The position numbers and the translations under genes were made by a program. A stretch of DNA of 64,000 bases from Thermococcus sp. (lineage in GTDB: Archaea; Methanobacteriota_B; Thermococci; Thermococcales; Thermococcaceae): contig NZ_WAKV01000055.1 in assembly GCF_015523185.1 (NCBI RefSeq), forward strand, positions 1 through 64,000. Direction: 5' to 3'. Shown here piece by piece: positions 50,805 through 60,313 of this stretch (position 1 is its first letter; the number at the start of each line of letters is the position of its first letter). The notes under the pieces were generated by a model, which was given only the letters and a program-made list of their open reading frames with translations, did not search any database and had not been told where the DNA came from.

Positions 50805-51926
50805 ATGAAGAAGGTTGCACTGTTCCTGGCGGCAGTCGTCCTGCTGTCTGTTTTTGGGATGGTTGCCAGCCCAGTGGTCAGCGCCGCTGACACCGGCAAG
50901 GTTGTTATAGCAGTAGACCTCGCCCACGGCGAGAACCCCAAGGGTCTTACGGACGTTACCTATAAGGGTAAGGTTCTGACACAGGGAATGCTCAAGACAC
51001 TGACGCAGTACACCTTCGTCTACTTCGGTGACCCCAAGTACGAGAGCGACCTTGGAATCAAGAGGCTTGGTGACAAAATAACGTACGAGGCCCTGAAGAA
51101 CAACAACGTCACGATTCTTATCCTCGGCCAGCCGACGAGCCCGCTTCTCCCGGATGAAATAAAGGCCATAAAAGAGTGGCTCCAGGAGGGCGGTAAGGTT
51201 CTTTGGGTCGCCGGTGATTCCGACTACGGAAACGGTGCCAAGACCCAGCAGTTCATTGACAGCCTTCTTGACCAGCTAAACATAACCAACCTCCGTGTGG
51301 ACCTCTGTTCTGTCGAGGATGCCGTCAGCAACGCCGGTGGAAAGTCCTACCGTGTCGTTGCCTACGACGACCCGTGGAAGGACACCCCGAAGAGGGACAT
51401 ACTCGTCCAGAACCTCAAGTACGGCGGAAAGGTTCTCGCCCACGGTCCTGGTGTTGTCGCTTGGGTTGACGGCAAGGACGGAAGCGGAAACTGGCACCAG
51501 CTTAACGAGACCAGCAAGCCCCAGTACACCTATGTTATCGTCCACTCAAACTCAAGTTCTGACATCACCGAGAACAATGCCCCTGCGGCACACGCTTACC
51601 AGGCCGGTGAGACCGGCAAGTTCCCGATTGTTGCAGCCCAGATAGTTAAGGTCGGAGACAACAAGAAGCCCGATGTCATCATCGTCAGCGGTGAGACCCC
51701 CATTGGAGGATACGAGCCCATGTGGACAAGCGAATACTACGGTGTTAAGCTCGACGGCCCGACTGTCATCTCAAACATCTTTGAGTGGAGCCTTGAGATG
51801 ACAAAGGGACTTCCAGCTTCAAGCACTCCGAGCTCAACTACCACCAAGAGTGGCGGAGGAATCTGTGGTCCGGCCTTCATAGTCGGCCTTGCAGTGCTCC
51901 CACTCCTCCTCAGGAGGAGGAAGTGA
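50805..51926 (+). CDS. CGP-CTERM surface protein with GATase-like/ThuA-like domain
   Basis: The 373-residue protein has a signal peptide (MKKVALFLAAVVLLSVFGMV then ASPVVSA). It continues with an alpha/beta domain (GKVVIAVDLAHGENPKGLTD; NVTILILGQPTSPLLPDEIK; WLQEGGKVLWVAGDSDYGNG) of the class I glutamine amidotransferase-like superfamily, without a clear catalytic Cys, as in DUF4350/ThuA-type proteins. A Ser/Thr linker leads to ICGPAFIVGLAVLPLLLRRR, the CGP-CTERM anchor. TATA at about 50766-50773 and GACGGTGATACC precede the ATG. It lies just upstream of an ABC importer and may assist it, which is inference. Confidence 0.85.
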   Translation: MKKVALFLAAVVLLSVFGMVASPVVSAADTGKVVIAVDLAHGENPKGLTDVTYKGKVLTQGMLKTLTQYTFVYFGDPKYESDLGIKRLGDKITYEALKNNNVTILILGQPTSPLLPDEIKAIKEWLQEGGKVLWVAGDSDYGNGAKTQQFIDSLLDQLNITNLRVDLCSVEDAVSNAGGKSYRVVAYDDPWKDTPKRDILVQNLKYGGKVLAHGPGVVAWVDGKDGSGNWHQLNETSKPQYTYVIVHSNSSSDITENNAPAAHAYQAGETGKFPIVAAQIVKVGDNKKPDVIIVSGETPIGGYEPMWTSEYYGVKLDGPTVISNIFEWSLEMTKGLPASSTPSSTTTKSGGGICGPAFIVGLAVLPLLLRRRK

Positions 51927-51996
51927 CTTCCTTTTATTTATACTTTTGAACCAACACTCTTTTTAAAGGAACCTTGAAGAAAAGGTGGGGGTTGCC

Positions 51997-53454
51997 ATGA
52001 GGCGGATGCTCGGAATACTGCTTATATTTGTTTTGGGTCTTAGTGTTGTCGCAAGCGGGTGTATAAGTGGAAGTAGCAGTGGCACAAGCAGCAGTGCGAC
52101 CCAGGGCATTACTCTGGTTATAGTTACAAGGCACGACGCCACAATCCAGTACAAGACAAAGGAACTGTTTCTAAAGAGCGAGATTGCCAAGGAATACCAC
52201 ATAACCAACCTTAAGTTCATTGGCGTTCCGGAGTCACTCTGGCCTGAGTACATCAAGAAGGGTGCCGACGTTGGCTGGGGTGGAGGTCCAACCCTTTTCG
52301 ATGACATGTATAAGATGGGTTACCTCGCTCCAATAACAGACAAGAAAGTCCTGAGCCTTATAGGCACCCAGATTCCCAAGGAGCTCGCTGGAATGCCGAT
52401 GATTAGGGAGGAAAACGGTAAGGTCTACTGGATTGCGGCGGCTCTTTCGTCCTTCGGTTTCACCGTCAACAAGCAGGTCCTTGAGAAACAGAACCTTCCT
52501 TTCCCCCACAAGTGGGAGGACATAGCCACAGCAGACTGGGCCCGCGACCCGCCGATGTACGGCATAGCCGACCCAACAAGGAGCACCTCCAACACCAGGA
52601 TTTACCAGATTATCCTCCAGGCCTTCGGCTGGGACAAGGGATGGAGAATTCTGACCCTTATAGCGGCCAACTCCAAGGTTTACGAGGCGAGTGATGCCGT
52701 TAGAGACGCAGTTATAAACGGTGAGATTGCCGCTGGAAACACCATAGACTTCTATGGTTACACCGCAATGAAGCAGAACCCCAACTGTGTCTACGTTATA
52801 CCGAAGGGAGAGAGCATTATTAACGGTGACCCCATAGCGCTTCTCAAGTACAGCAAGCACCCCGAGGCCGCTCAGGCCTTTATCTACTGGGTCCTCACAC
52901 AGGGACAGGCCGTTTGGATGAGCCCCGACATCAACAGGCTTCCGATTAATCCGACGATTTTCAACCAGACCATCACCCAAGAGGAGGCCCAGGTTCTCTT
53001 TAACGGAAAATACGCCGGGGAGACCTTTGCACAGGCCCGCCCGACTCTGCTTAAGGCATACAAACTCTCTATATCAAGCAAGGGAATACCCTTCAACAGC
53101 ACCGAGGCACTTAACACTGTGAACGCCCTGCAGTACTACTTCAAGGCCACGCTCATTGACGTTAACGGGCCGCTTCACCAGACATGGATGGCCATAGTCA
53201 ACGCATACAAGAGTGGCAAGATAACCAAGGAGCAGTTCGAACAGCTCAAGGACGAACTTACGGCACCCATAGAGTTCAAAGACCCAGAAACTGGTAAGAT
53301 GGTGACGTTCACGGAGCAGTACGCGGCCAAGATAAACAACAGGATTGCAACCGACGCCGCGTTCCAGGGTCAGCTCATGCAGGAGTGGAGAAACGCCGCT
53401 CAGGCCAAGTACAACAAGGTCATGGAAGACCTCAAGAAGATGGAGGGTAGCTGA
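51997..53454 (+). CDS. Extracellular solute-binding lipoprotein of an AfuA/FbpA-like ABC transporter
   Basis: The 485-residue protein has a signal peptide ending in a lipobox-like VVASGC, then a Ser/Gly/Thr linker. The binding fold includes ITLVIVTRHDATIQYKTKEL, DVGWGGGPTLFDDMYKMGYL, ALSSFGFTVNKQVLEKQNL and TIDFYGYTAMKQNPNCVYVI. The general pattern is that of iron(III), thiamine and phosphonate binding proteins. It is about 150 residues longer than FbpA because of a helical C-terminal extension (about 350-485). The ATG at 51997 follows GGTGGGGGTTGCC; an in-frame GTG at 51985 lies in that site. The permease and ATPase genes follow. Confidence 0.88.
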   Translation: MRRMLGILLIFVLGLSVVASGCISGSSSGTSSSATQGITLVIVTRHDATIQYKTKELFLKSEIAKEYHITNLKFIGVPESLWPEYIKKGADVGWGGGPTLFDDMYKMGYLAPITDKKVLSLIGTQIPKELAGMPMIREENGKVYWIAAALSSFGFTVNKQVLEKQNLPFPHKWEDIATADWARDPPMYGIADPTRSTSNTRIYQIILQAFGWDKGWRILTLIAANSKVYEASDAVRDAVINGEIAAGNTIDFYGYTAMKQNPNCVYVIPKGESIINGDPIALLKYSKHPEAAQAFIYWVLTQGQAVWMSPDINRLPINPTIFNQTITQEEAQVLFNGKYAGETFAQARPTLLKAYKLSISSKGIPFNSTEALNTVNALQYYFKATLIDVNGPLHQTWMAIVNAYKSGKITKEQFEQLKDELTAPIEFKDPETGKMVTFTEQYAAKINNRIATDAAFQGQLMQEWRNAAQAKYNKVMEDLKKMEGS

Positions 53455-53604
53455 CCTTTATACCTCCTTTTTTAACAGGTCAAAGGCAAGAATTCTCTTT
53501 TTCTTTCCCAAAACTTCCCCTGGCCTTTTCAAAAACCTTTAAAACGAGTCCGTAAATTCTAAGGTAGTTGCGAGTGATTTAAAAACTGCGAGGAGGTAAC
53601 GCTA

Positions 53605-55449
53605 ATGAAGGTCAGTAAGTGGAGTGAAAGACTATTCGGAACTCCCCTCCCAGACCCGGTTGTTATAGTGTCCTTCCTGTTCCCACTACTATACCTCTTG
53701 GCGTTTTTGGTCATCCCTGTTCTCGTAATGCTTGGAACGGCCTTCGAGTACAACGGTCATATATCCCTCTACTGGTTCAAGAGCATCTTCGGGTCAAGCT
53801 ATTACTTTAACCTGCATCCCGATGGATATCTTGTCAAAACCGTGCAGTACGGAGGAAAAGAGGTCTACCACTTTTATGGATGGGACTTTGGTGTCGTTCT
53901 GAACTCAATCATCGTTTCCATAAGCGTCATGATTCTGACCACAATCCTCGGAACGTTCTTTGCCTTCATAATGGCCCGCTACGATTTCCCGGGCAAGAAC
54001 ATCATGCGTATCCTCCTCTTCATCCCACTCCTCGTTACTCCCTTCGTCAACGTCGTCGTTGTCAAGAAGATGTTCCTTCCTGATGGTCTCATAAACTGGA
54101 TTTTCTACCAGCACCTTCACCTCTTCCCGAAGCCGGTATGGATTGACGGTCTAGTGGGTGTCATCATTGCCCAGACAATAACATACTATCCAATAGTATA
54201 TCTCAACGCCTATGCGAGCTTCATTAACATAGACCCCAGCCTGGAGGAACAGGCAGAGAACCTTGGAAGCAGGGGCTTCCATCTCTTCAGAACGGTGACA
54301 TTCCCACTGGCCCTACCCGGTATAATGGCAGGAGCCATTCTCGTGGGAATATTCAGTCTTGAAGACCTGGCCGCACCGATAGTCTTCCAAGGAAGTGCAA
54401 TAGCAAAGAAGCTCATGTCATACCAGATTTACAGCTCGTTCGTTTCGGGTTTTGCAATCGGTAACCCACAAATGGCAGCTCTGGCTCTGATAATGCTCAC
54501 GATAGCCATCATAATGTTCCTAGCCGTCAGGTGGTACGTCGGACTCAAGCAGTATGCCATGCTCAGCAAGGGCGGAAGATGGAAGCCAAGGGTTGCCAAG
54601 CCCAAGTGGTGGCAGGCCCTTATCATAGCCTTTGTCGCAGTTCCCCTCCTGTTAATAACAATATTCCCGCAGATTGGGGTTGTCCTCCTGGCCTTCTCAA
54701 AGACCTGGTACGGAACATGGCCCAGTGGCTTTACCCTCGAGAACATGAAGGCTATAATAACACAGCCAGACATAAAGCGCGTTATACTCAACAGCCTGCT
54801 ATACTCAACGGTGGCAATATTTATTATTATACTCCTCTCTCTTACGGCCTCTTACGCCTCCAGCAGGTTCAAGAAGGCCAAGCTTGCCCCGATACTCGAC
54901 AGCCTCGCAACCATACCGATAGCGGTTCCGGGAATAGTCATTGCGATGAGCTATTTCTTCTTCTTCTCAACGGTCCCGCCGTTCAAGGGAACAATCCTCG
55001 ACCCCACGAACCTGCTTTACTTCTTCCCGGGAGCGGCGCTTATCTTGGCGTACTCTATCAGGCGTCTGCCCTTCGCGGCACGTTCTATCTCGGCCGGACT
55101 ACAGCAGGTCCACGTTTCGCTTGAAGAAGCAGCAATGAACCTTGGGGCGGGCAGATGGAAGGCTCTAACGAGCATACTCCTGCCCATGATTTCTCTGAAC
55201 CTTCTCGGCGGAGCGATGCTGAGCTTTGTCTACTGTATGAGTGAGACCAGTGTTGGTATCACCCTCGGTTCCATAAACTCCACATGGTACCCGATAACGG
55301 CCAAGATGAGAGAGCTCATTATGAGTGCCGTTGGAAGTGCAAACCTTGCGGCGGCTCTTGGTGTGTTCCTCATGCTCGTGCAGATAACGGCCATAGTTAT
55401 AGCCAATGTAATAACCAAACAGAGGTACTCCTTCATTGGCCTTACCTGA
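53605..55449 (+). CDS. ABC transporter permease, two fused permease domains
   Basis: The 614-residue membrane protein has about 12 segments in two halves, each with a binding-protein-dependent permease (EAA) loop: EEQAENLGSRGFHLFRTVTF (about 205) and EEAAMNLGAGRWKALTSILL (about 510). The fused double-permease plan is that of AfuB/FbpB iron and related importers. The ATG follows GAGGAGGTAACGCTA. The ATPase gene follows after 13 nt, and the binding protein precedes it by 150 nt. Confidence 0.93.
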   Translation: MKVSKWSERLFGTPLPDPVVIVSFLFPLLYLLAFLVIPVLVMLGTAFEYNGHISLYWFKSIFGSSYYFNLHPDGYLVKTVQYGGKEVYHFYGWDFGVVLNSIIVSISVMILTTILGTFFAFIMARYDFPGKNIMRILLFIPLLVTPFVNVVVVKKMFLPDGLINWIFYQHLHLFPKPVWIDGLVGVIIAQTITYYPIVYLNAYASFINIDPSLEEQAENLGSRGFHLFRTVTFPLALPGIMAGAILVGIFSLEDLAAPIVFQGSAIAKKLMSYQIYSSFVSGFAIGNPQMAALALIMLTIAIIMFLAVRWYVGLKQYAMLSKGGRWKPRVAKPKWWQALIIAFVAVPLLLITIFPQIGVVLLAFSKTWYGTWPSGFTLENMKAIITQPDIKRVILNSLLYSTVAIFIIILLSLTASYASSRFKKAKLAPILDSLATIPIAVPGIVIAMSYFFFFSTVPPFKGTILDPTNLLYFFPGAALILAYSIRRLPFAARSISAGLQQVHVSLEEAAMNLGAGRWKALTSILLPMISLNLLGGAMLSFVYCMSETSVGITLGSINSTWYPITAKMRELIMSAVGSANLAAALGVFLMLVQITAIVIANVITKQRYSFIGLT

Positions 55450-55462
55450 GGTGGTGATTAAG

Positions 55463-56527
55463 ATGGTTGATGTAAGGCTTGAAAACATCGTGAAGACCTT
55501 TGAGGGAACGACCGCCCTTAAGGGCATAAGCCTTCACATAAAACACAAGGAACTCTTTACCTTGCTCGGCCCGAGCGGGTGTGGAAAGTCAACGACGCTG
55601 AGGATTATAGCGGGCTTAGATTACCCAGACAGTGGGCACATCTACTTCGGCGACGAGGATGTTACTTACCTTCCTTCCTACCAGCGCGGTGCAGTCCTTG
55701 TCTTCCAGAACTACGCCCTTTGGCCTCACATGACCGTTTTTGACAACGTCGCTTACGGACTGAAGCTAAAGAAACTTCCAAAGGAGGAAATCAAGAGAAA
55801 AGTGGAGTGGGCCCTTGAGCTCGTCAAGCTGAAGGGCTTTGAGAACCGCTATCCAACCCAGCTCTCCGGTGGACAGCAACAGCGTGTGGCAATAGCGAGG
55901 GCCCTTGTCGTTGAGCCTAAAGTTCTTCTCCTCGACGAGCCACTGAGCAACCTCGATGCCAAGCTTAGACTTGAGATGCGCTCTGAGATAAGGAGAATTC
56001 AGCGTGAGCTCGGCATAACCGTCATCTACGTCACCCACGACCAGGAGGAGGCCATGGCAATAAGCGACAGAATAGCCGTCATGAACGTCGGAACCGTTGA
56101 ACAAGTCGGAACCCCAAGGGACATATACGAGAGACCTCGGACGGAATTCGTCGCGAGCTTTATGGGTAAGACCAACGTCATCCCGGCCAAAGTCGTCGAG
56201 AGGAACGGCGACCGCGTTACAGTGGAATTTGAAAGCTTCCGCCTCGATGGGCTTTACTACACCGAGAAGAACGACAACGTCGTCCTCGTCATAAGGCCGG
56301 AGCGCATAAAGTTCAGGCCCGGGGAGAACACGGTTTCGCTCGAGGGAACCGTTGACCTCATTGAGTACTACGGATTCTTCACCGAGGTCGTCGGCATATT
56401 CGGCAATACCAGAATCATTGCGAGGGCCATAAGCGACAAGGAAGTAGCAAACCTGAAACCGACTCAGCCGGTTACCTTTTACATTGATAGGGACGACATA
56501 ATAGTCCTGCCCAAGCAGACTCTCTGA
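55463..56527 (+). CDS. ABC transporter ATP-binding protein (FbpC/PotA/MalK type)
   Basis: The 354-residue ATPase has Walker [10 protein letters not shown], signature [15 protein letters not shown], Walker [16 protein letters not shown] and [20 protein letters not shown]. The C-terminal TOBE domain (about 240-354; [40 protein letters not shown]) is typical of importers of the iron/sulfate/sugar group. The start at 55463 follows GAGGTGGTGATTA. It completes the SBP-permease-ATPase operon. Confidence 0.94.
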   Translation: MVDVRLENIVKTFEGTTALKGISLHIKHKELFTLLGPSGCGKSTTLRIIAGLDYPDSGHIYFGDEDVTYLPSYQRGAVLVFQNYALWPHMTVFDNVAYGLKLKKLPKEEIKRKVEWALELVKLKGFENRYPTQLSGGQQQRVAIARALVVEPKVLLLDEPLSNLDAKLRLEMRSEIRRIQRELGITVIYVTHDQEEAMAISDRIAVMNVGTVEQVGTPRDIYERPRTEFVASFMGKTNVIPAKVVERNGDRVTVEFESFRLDGLYYTEKNDNVVLVIRPERIKFRPGENTVSLEGTVDLIEYYGFFTEVVGIFGNTRIIARAISDKEVANLKPTQPVTFYIDRDDIIVLPKQTL

Positions 56528-56553
56528 ATTATATTCTTTTTTCGGTGGTCTTT

Positions 56554-57132
56554 ATGCTGGACGTTTTTGAGGAAAAAAAGGTCTATGAGGTTCTCCTTGT
56601 CACGAGGTCTAATATAACTCCCGCTGGTGTTGTTAGGGACGGCAAGAAGTTAAGGTTCAAGTTATTCCCCGGAAAAAGTTTCCGTGAGGTTCTTGAAACC
56701 GGTAAAGCCTCAATCCAGCTCACAAATGACCCCGAACTGCTCGTCAGAACGGCTCTAAACCTGCCGCTCAAACTTGAGTTCGAAGAACAAAATGGCCACC
56801 GTTGGATAAGAGGCCTTCCGGGAGTTTATGGGAACGTCACGTCAAAGGTCGAGCATTGGGAGGATAACCTTGGAGAAACGGAAGTTTTAATTTGTGAGCT
56901 GGTTCCTGAAGGTAAAATCGAGGGAATGCTCCCACTAAGGCCGTTCAGTAGGGCGGACTGCGTCCTTGTGGAAATGGCGGTTTTGTTTACGCGCTATCTC
57001 GTAAACCCCCGGGAGGACTTAAGGGAGAAGATTCTCGAGTTGTATTCCGTTTACCGGCATCTTGGTGGTATGTCACCGGTATCTAACTATATGGTATCAT
57101 TTCTGACAAAAAAGAATCAGAATGGGTGGTAA
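56554..57132 (+). CDS. DUF447 family protein
   Basis: This 192-residue soluble protein fits the DUF447 pattern: KVYEVLLVTRSNITPAGVVR (an NxTPxGV motif), LRFKLFPGKSFREVLETGKA, ASIQLTNDPELLVRTAL, and RPFSRADCVLVEMAVLFTRY near the end. DUF447 proteins have a flavin-reductase-like split-barrel fold; a flavin or cofactor role is likely but unproven. The ATG at 56554 follows GGTGGTCTTT. It sits 26 nt after the ABC ATPase stop, probably in the same transcription unit. Confidence 0.82.
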   Translation: MLDVFEEKKVYEVLLVTRSNITPAGVVRDGKKLRFKLFPGKSFREVLETGKASIQLTNDPELLVRTALNLPLKLEFEEQNGHRWIRGLPGVYGNVTSKVEHWEDNLGETEVLICELVPEGKIEGMLPLRPFSRADCVLVEMAVLFTRYLVNPREDLREKILELYSVYRHLGGMSPVSNYMVSFLTKKNQNGW

Positions 57133-57205
57133 AGGGACAAGTTAATACGGTATTCAAACGGGAAAGGTTTTAAGATGATTTTCCACCCCTTCAAACGGTG
57201 ATACC

Positions 57206-59218
57206 ATGGCCAGACGGCTGTTGGCTTTGATAATGGCTTTTGTGGCAACTCTTTCCATACTTGGAGCGGCGACCCCGGCACTGGCCCAGGAATACTCAAC
57301 AACATACAGCAACTATCTGTACCTCCCCGCGCCAGTAGTTCCCGCCTTTGCTGTCCCAGGAGGAACGTTCAACCTCTATCCCAAGAACGGGGTTCAGATT
57401 GAGTCTGTAACTGCAGTCTCGGTCTTACACGGGCCATACAACCTGCAGATTGTCTCCAAGAACGACAAGTCAGTTACCCTAAAGACGCCGGAAGATATAG
57501 CACCCGATGACTACTTCCTTCTCATAAAAACCAACAACGGAACCCTTGTTCTCCCGAACGGTCTCAAGGTCTTCAAGGAGTGGCCAAAGACCCTCAAGAT
57601 AGCTTGGGTAAGCGACACCCATGTAACAACCGGCGCAAAAATCGGTTACGTCTGTGGGCCATACTTCCAGAGCAGTATCTACAAACTCGAGGAACTCTGT
57701 TCTGACCCAATCCCATTACACAGCGTTGTTGCAACCTACAGTGCCTACCAGTACTGGGCAATGAATGGAGCGACGCTCCTCATAAACACCGGTGATGAAG
57801 TTGACACGAGTGGTGACGTTACGGGATACCAGATAGTCTACAACATCACCAAACTTGCATCCGCTTCAGGTCTCCCTGTGGTCGGAATTAAGGGTAATCA
57901 CGACGACCCGCCGACGGTTTACACCCAAATCCTCGGTCCAAGGTACTTCTACGTTACAATCGGTAAGTTTATTATAATTGGTCTCGACACAGGTGGTGAC
58001 CGCGGTTACCCCACTATGGATGAGATTGAGTGGATGGAAAATGTTCTCAACGAGCACAAAGGATACATCCCAATAATCCTCTACCACCACCCGTACTTCT
58101 TCAACCCACGCTGGAATTACCTCGGTGGCGTCATAAAGGGACTTGACCCGAGCACCGACTGGGACCAGATTAAGGAATACGTCGGCAGGTACTGGGGAGC
58201 TGACCCGGAAGTTGCAAAGCGCTTCCTTGAGGACGTCGTCAAGTACAACATCCCTCTCACCCTGAGCGGCCACATCCACCACGACATGTACTGGCTCTAC
58301 ATAGACAAGGAGGGACACAAGCACTACTTCCTAACGCTCACCTCAACAGGCGCCCCTGACAAGGAGCCAAACCCACCAGCCAACCCAAGGCACAGCCCAA
58401 CTTGGTACGGAAGCAACCTCGTTGTCGTAACCGAGAACGGCAGCGTTGAGATGCCCTACACCCCAGTCAAAATCGAAAACGACAAGGTCAGGAGTGACTT
58501 CATAAGCGTCCCCGTTCCACAAGAGTTCATGATATTCAAACATGAAACTAGCTTTGGAACAACCCTTAAGTTCATTAACGAACTCAACAACAGCGTTTCT
58601 GGACCGATAGTGGTTCCGGTTCCGGCCAACGCAAAGGTCGACCCGAGCGTTACCAACGTTACCTACAAGGTGATAGCCTCGAGGGAGATAGCCGGTAAGT
58701 ATTATATGCTCCTCAACGTTACCGTCCCTAAGGGCATTTCCCAGCTCGTCATCGATACGGGCAAGGACACGGAGAAACCGGTGGTTCAAATAGCCTACCT
58801 TCAGCCAAGCCACCCAACACCCGACTCCCAGTTCACCGTTTACTTCACGGCTCAAGACAACCTTGGTATAAGGAGCCTCTACGCCGTTCTTTATGACTCC
58901 CAGGGCAACCCTGTCAAGTACGCTAAAGTCGACAGGTACCCCGGAGAGCCCGTCAGCGGAAAACCCGGTAACGACTTTTACATCGTCGAGCTTCCGGGAC
59001 TCAAGGCGGGCAAGTATAAGCTTGAGATAATAGCCGAGGATTTCTACGGAAACAAGGCCGTCGTTACAAAAGAACTCGCCATAGGAACCAGCAAGCCACC
59101 TGCAACTTCAAGCACTCCGACTTCGACCACTTCCTCCAGCGGGAAGAGCGGAATCTGTGGCCCGGCCTTCATAGTTGGCCTAGCGGTACTCCCACTCCTC
59201 CTCAGAAGGAGGAGGTAA
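57206..59218 (+). CDS. CGP-CTERM surface-anchored metallophosphoesterase
   Basis: The 670-residue protein has a signal peptide (MARRLLALIMAFVATLSILG then AATPALA), an N-terminal beta domain (to about 125) and a calcineurin-like phosphoesterase domain with all metal motifs: WVSDTH (about 135), NTGDEVD (about 195), GIKGNHDD (about 230), LYHHPYF (about 293) and LSGHIHHD (about 353). A C-terminal Ig-like domain (about 530-645) and a Ser/Thr linker end in the CGP-CTERM tail ICGPAFIVGLAVLPLLLRRR. It should hydrolyse phosphoesters outside the cell. TATA at about 57167-57176 and ACGGTGATACC precede the ATG. It could feed the ABC importer upstream, which is inference. Confidence 0.92.
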   Translation: MARRLLALIMAFVATLSILGAATPALAQEYSTTYSNYLYLPAPVVPAFAVPGGTFNLYPKNGVQIESVTAVSVLHGPYNLQIVSKNDKSVTLKTPEDIAPDDYFLLIKTNNGTLVLPNGLKVFKEWPKTLKIAWVSDTHVTTGAKIGYVCGPYFQSSIYKLEELCSDPIPLHSVVATYSAYQYWAMNGATLLINTGDEVDTSGDVTGYQIVYNITKLASASGLPVVGIKGNHDDPPTVYTQILGPRYFYVTIGKFIIIGLDTGGDRGYPTMDEIEWMENVLNEHKGYIPIILYHHPYFFNPRWNYLGGVIKGLDPSTDWDQIKEYVGRYWGADPEVAKRFLEDVVKYNIPLTLSGHIHHDMYWLYIDKEGHKHYFLTLTSTGAPDKEPNPPANPRHSPTWYGSNLVVVTENGSVEMPYTPVKIENDKVRSDFISVPVPQEFMIFKHETSFGTTLKFINELNNSVSGPIVVPVPANAKVDPSVTNVTYKVIASREIAGKYYMLLNVTVPKGISQLVIDTGKDTEKPVVQIAYLQPSHPTPDSQFTVYFTAQDNLGIRSLYAVLYDSQGNPVKYAKVDRYPGEPVSGKPGNDFYIVELPGLKAGKYKLEIIAEDFYGNKAVVTKELAIGTSKPPATSSTPTSTTSSSGKSGICGPAFIVGLAVLPLLLRRRR

Positions 59219-59245
59219 TTCCTTTCCTTTCTTTTCTACCGCAAC

Positions 59246-59255
59246 TTTTATAAAA
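59246..59255 (+). promoter_or_regulatory. TATA box of tRNA-Arg
   Basis: TTTTATAAAA, centred about 28 nt before the first base of the tRNA, follows the phosphoesterase stop and a T-rich probable termination stretch (59220-59238). Confidence 0.6.
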
Positions 59256-59278
59256 CCGTCCCGAAACCCTATGAGCGA

Positions 59279-59355
<77 letters not shown>

Positions 59356-59375
59356 GAACTCTTTTGGTGATAAAG

Positions 59376-59669
59376 ATGGAGCTCAGGGAATTTCAGGAGA
59401 TGATTAAGGAAATTTATTTCCACAAGGATTCCAGGCGTGGCGTGGAAAGGACATTCCTTTGGTTCGTTGAAGAAATCGGAGAGCTGAGCGAGGCCATAAG
59501 AAAGCGGGATAGGGAATCCATGGAGGAGGAGTTTGCAGATGTTCTGGCGTGGCTCGCGAGTTTAGCCAATTTACTGGGCGTTGACTTAGAGGAAGCGGCC
59601 AAGAAGAAGTACCCCGGCGTCTGTCCATACTGCGGGAAGAAGCCCTGTGAGTGCGAGGAGAAGTTTTAG
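59376..59669 (+). CDS. MazG-like nucleotide pyrophosphohydrolase
   Basis: The 97-residue helical protein has the MazG/all-alpha NTP-PPase metal motif: LWFVEEIGELSEAIRKRD (ExxE) and EEEFADVLAWLASLANLLGV (ExxD). The C-terminus carries a small cysteine cluster, CPYCGKKPCEC, that may bind zinc. Such enzymes hydrolyse NTPs or dNTPs to the monophosphate and pyrophosphate, for example to remove damaged nucleotides. The start at 59376 follows GGTGATAAAG. It lies directly after tRNA-Arg. Confidence 0.92.
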   Translation: MELREFQEMIKEIYFHKDSRRGVERTFLWFVEEIGELSEAIRKRDRESMEEEFADVLAWLASLANLLGVDLEEAAKKKYPGVCPYCGKKPCECEEKF

Positions 59670-59698
59670 AACCAAAAGCCCAACATATTTAGTTTAGA

Positions 59699-59957
59699 TT
59701 ACTCGTACACGTTCTCCCGTTTTCCAAATTTGATGACAAGGATAAGCAGTTTCTTTCGATGAAGTTTACCTGTGCTCACCCAAACGAACTCTGAACGTAT
59801 TTTCCATCCCTTTGAGCTTTTTGACGTCAAACTTTTCAGAAGGAACCGGATTAAACTTAAGCTCTTCAACCAGCTCTTCGAATTTTCACCGCACGTTTTC
59901 CGGGGCATCTCTTAGCCTCTTTAGGACATTCCTGTGAATGAGAACCTCGTAGGCCAT
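59699..59957 (-). pseudogene. Broken RelE-type mRNA interferase toxin
   Basis: From the ATG at 59957 the frame reads MAYEVLIHRNVLKRLRDAPE and NVR, then an in-frame TGA at 59886-59888. The same frame then continues KFEELVEELKFNPVPSEKFD, VKKLKGMENTFRVRLGEHR. A second stop and frameshift follow before KLLILVIKFGKRENVYE and the final TAA at 59699-59701. The sequence order is that of RelE toxins (basic helices, RVRLG strand, C-terminal KRENVY). The central strand with VVYTV-type sequence seems deleted. The locus cannot produce a full toxin. Confidence 0.82.
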
Positions 59958-59967
59958 CAAAGGCACC

Positions 59968-60185
59968 TTAAAGGCCGAGCTCTTTCTTGGTCCCTTCCCA
60001 GGGTACTCCGTCCTTTAAAGTTTCCCTGGAAAGTTTCTCAAGCTCCTTGAGTTCCTCCCCGCTAACTTCCTCTTCCTCAAGTTCCCGAATCTTTAACTTG
60101 AGGAGCTCCTCCTCTATCTCATCCAGTTTTTTCGCATAAGCTGAATATCTTTGAGTATTAGGGCGAAGTTTACACTCTCACTCAT
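59968..60185 (-). pseudogene. Broken RelB-type antitoxin
   Basis: The frame ending at the TAA 59968-59970 reads YSAYAKKLDEIEEELLKLKI, RELEEEEVSGEELKELEKLS and a tail ending KKELGL, a typical acidic helical antitoxin. That frame has no start codon. The ATG at 60185 (MSESVNFALILKDIQLMRKN) runs in a different frame and stops early. A frameshift near 60135-60150 would join them. It lies 10 nt upstream of the relE remnant, as in intact relBE operons. Confidence 0.65.
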
Positions 60186-60262
60186 ACTCTCGCCAGCAAT
60201 TTTATTCGTTTCAGGCAACTTAAACCTTGCGTGTCTTTTCGACCCCTATCTAAACGAAAAGA

Positions 60263-60271
60263 CTTTTATAC
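60263..60271 (+). promoter_or_regulatory. TATA box of the tldD-tldE operon
   Basis: CTTTTATAC, with AAAAGA directly upstream as a possible BRE, lies about 47 nt before the tldD ATG. Confidence 0.5.
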
Positions 60272-60313
60272 TCCCCTGTGAACTATTCTATGCAGTAATC
60301 CGGGGTGATGTGC

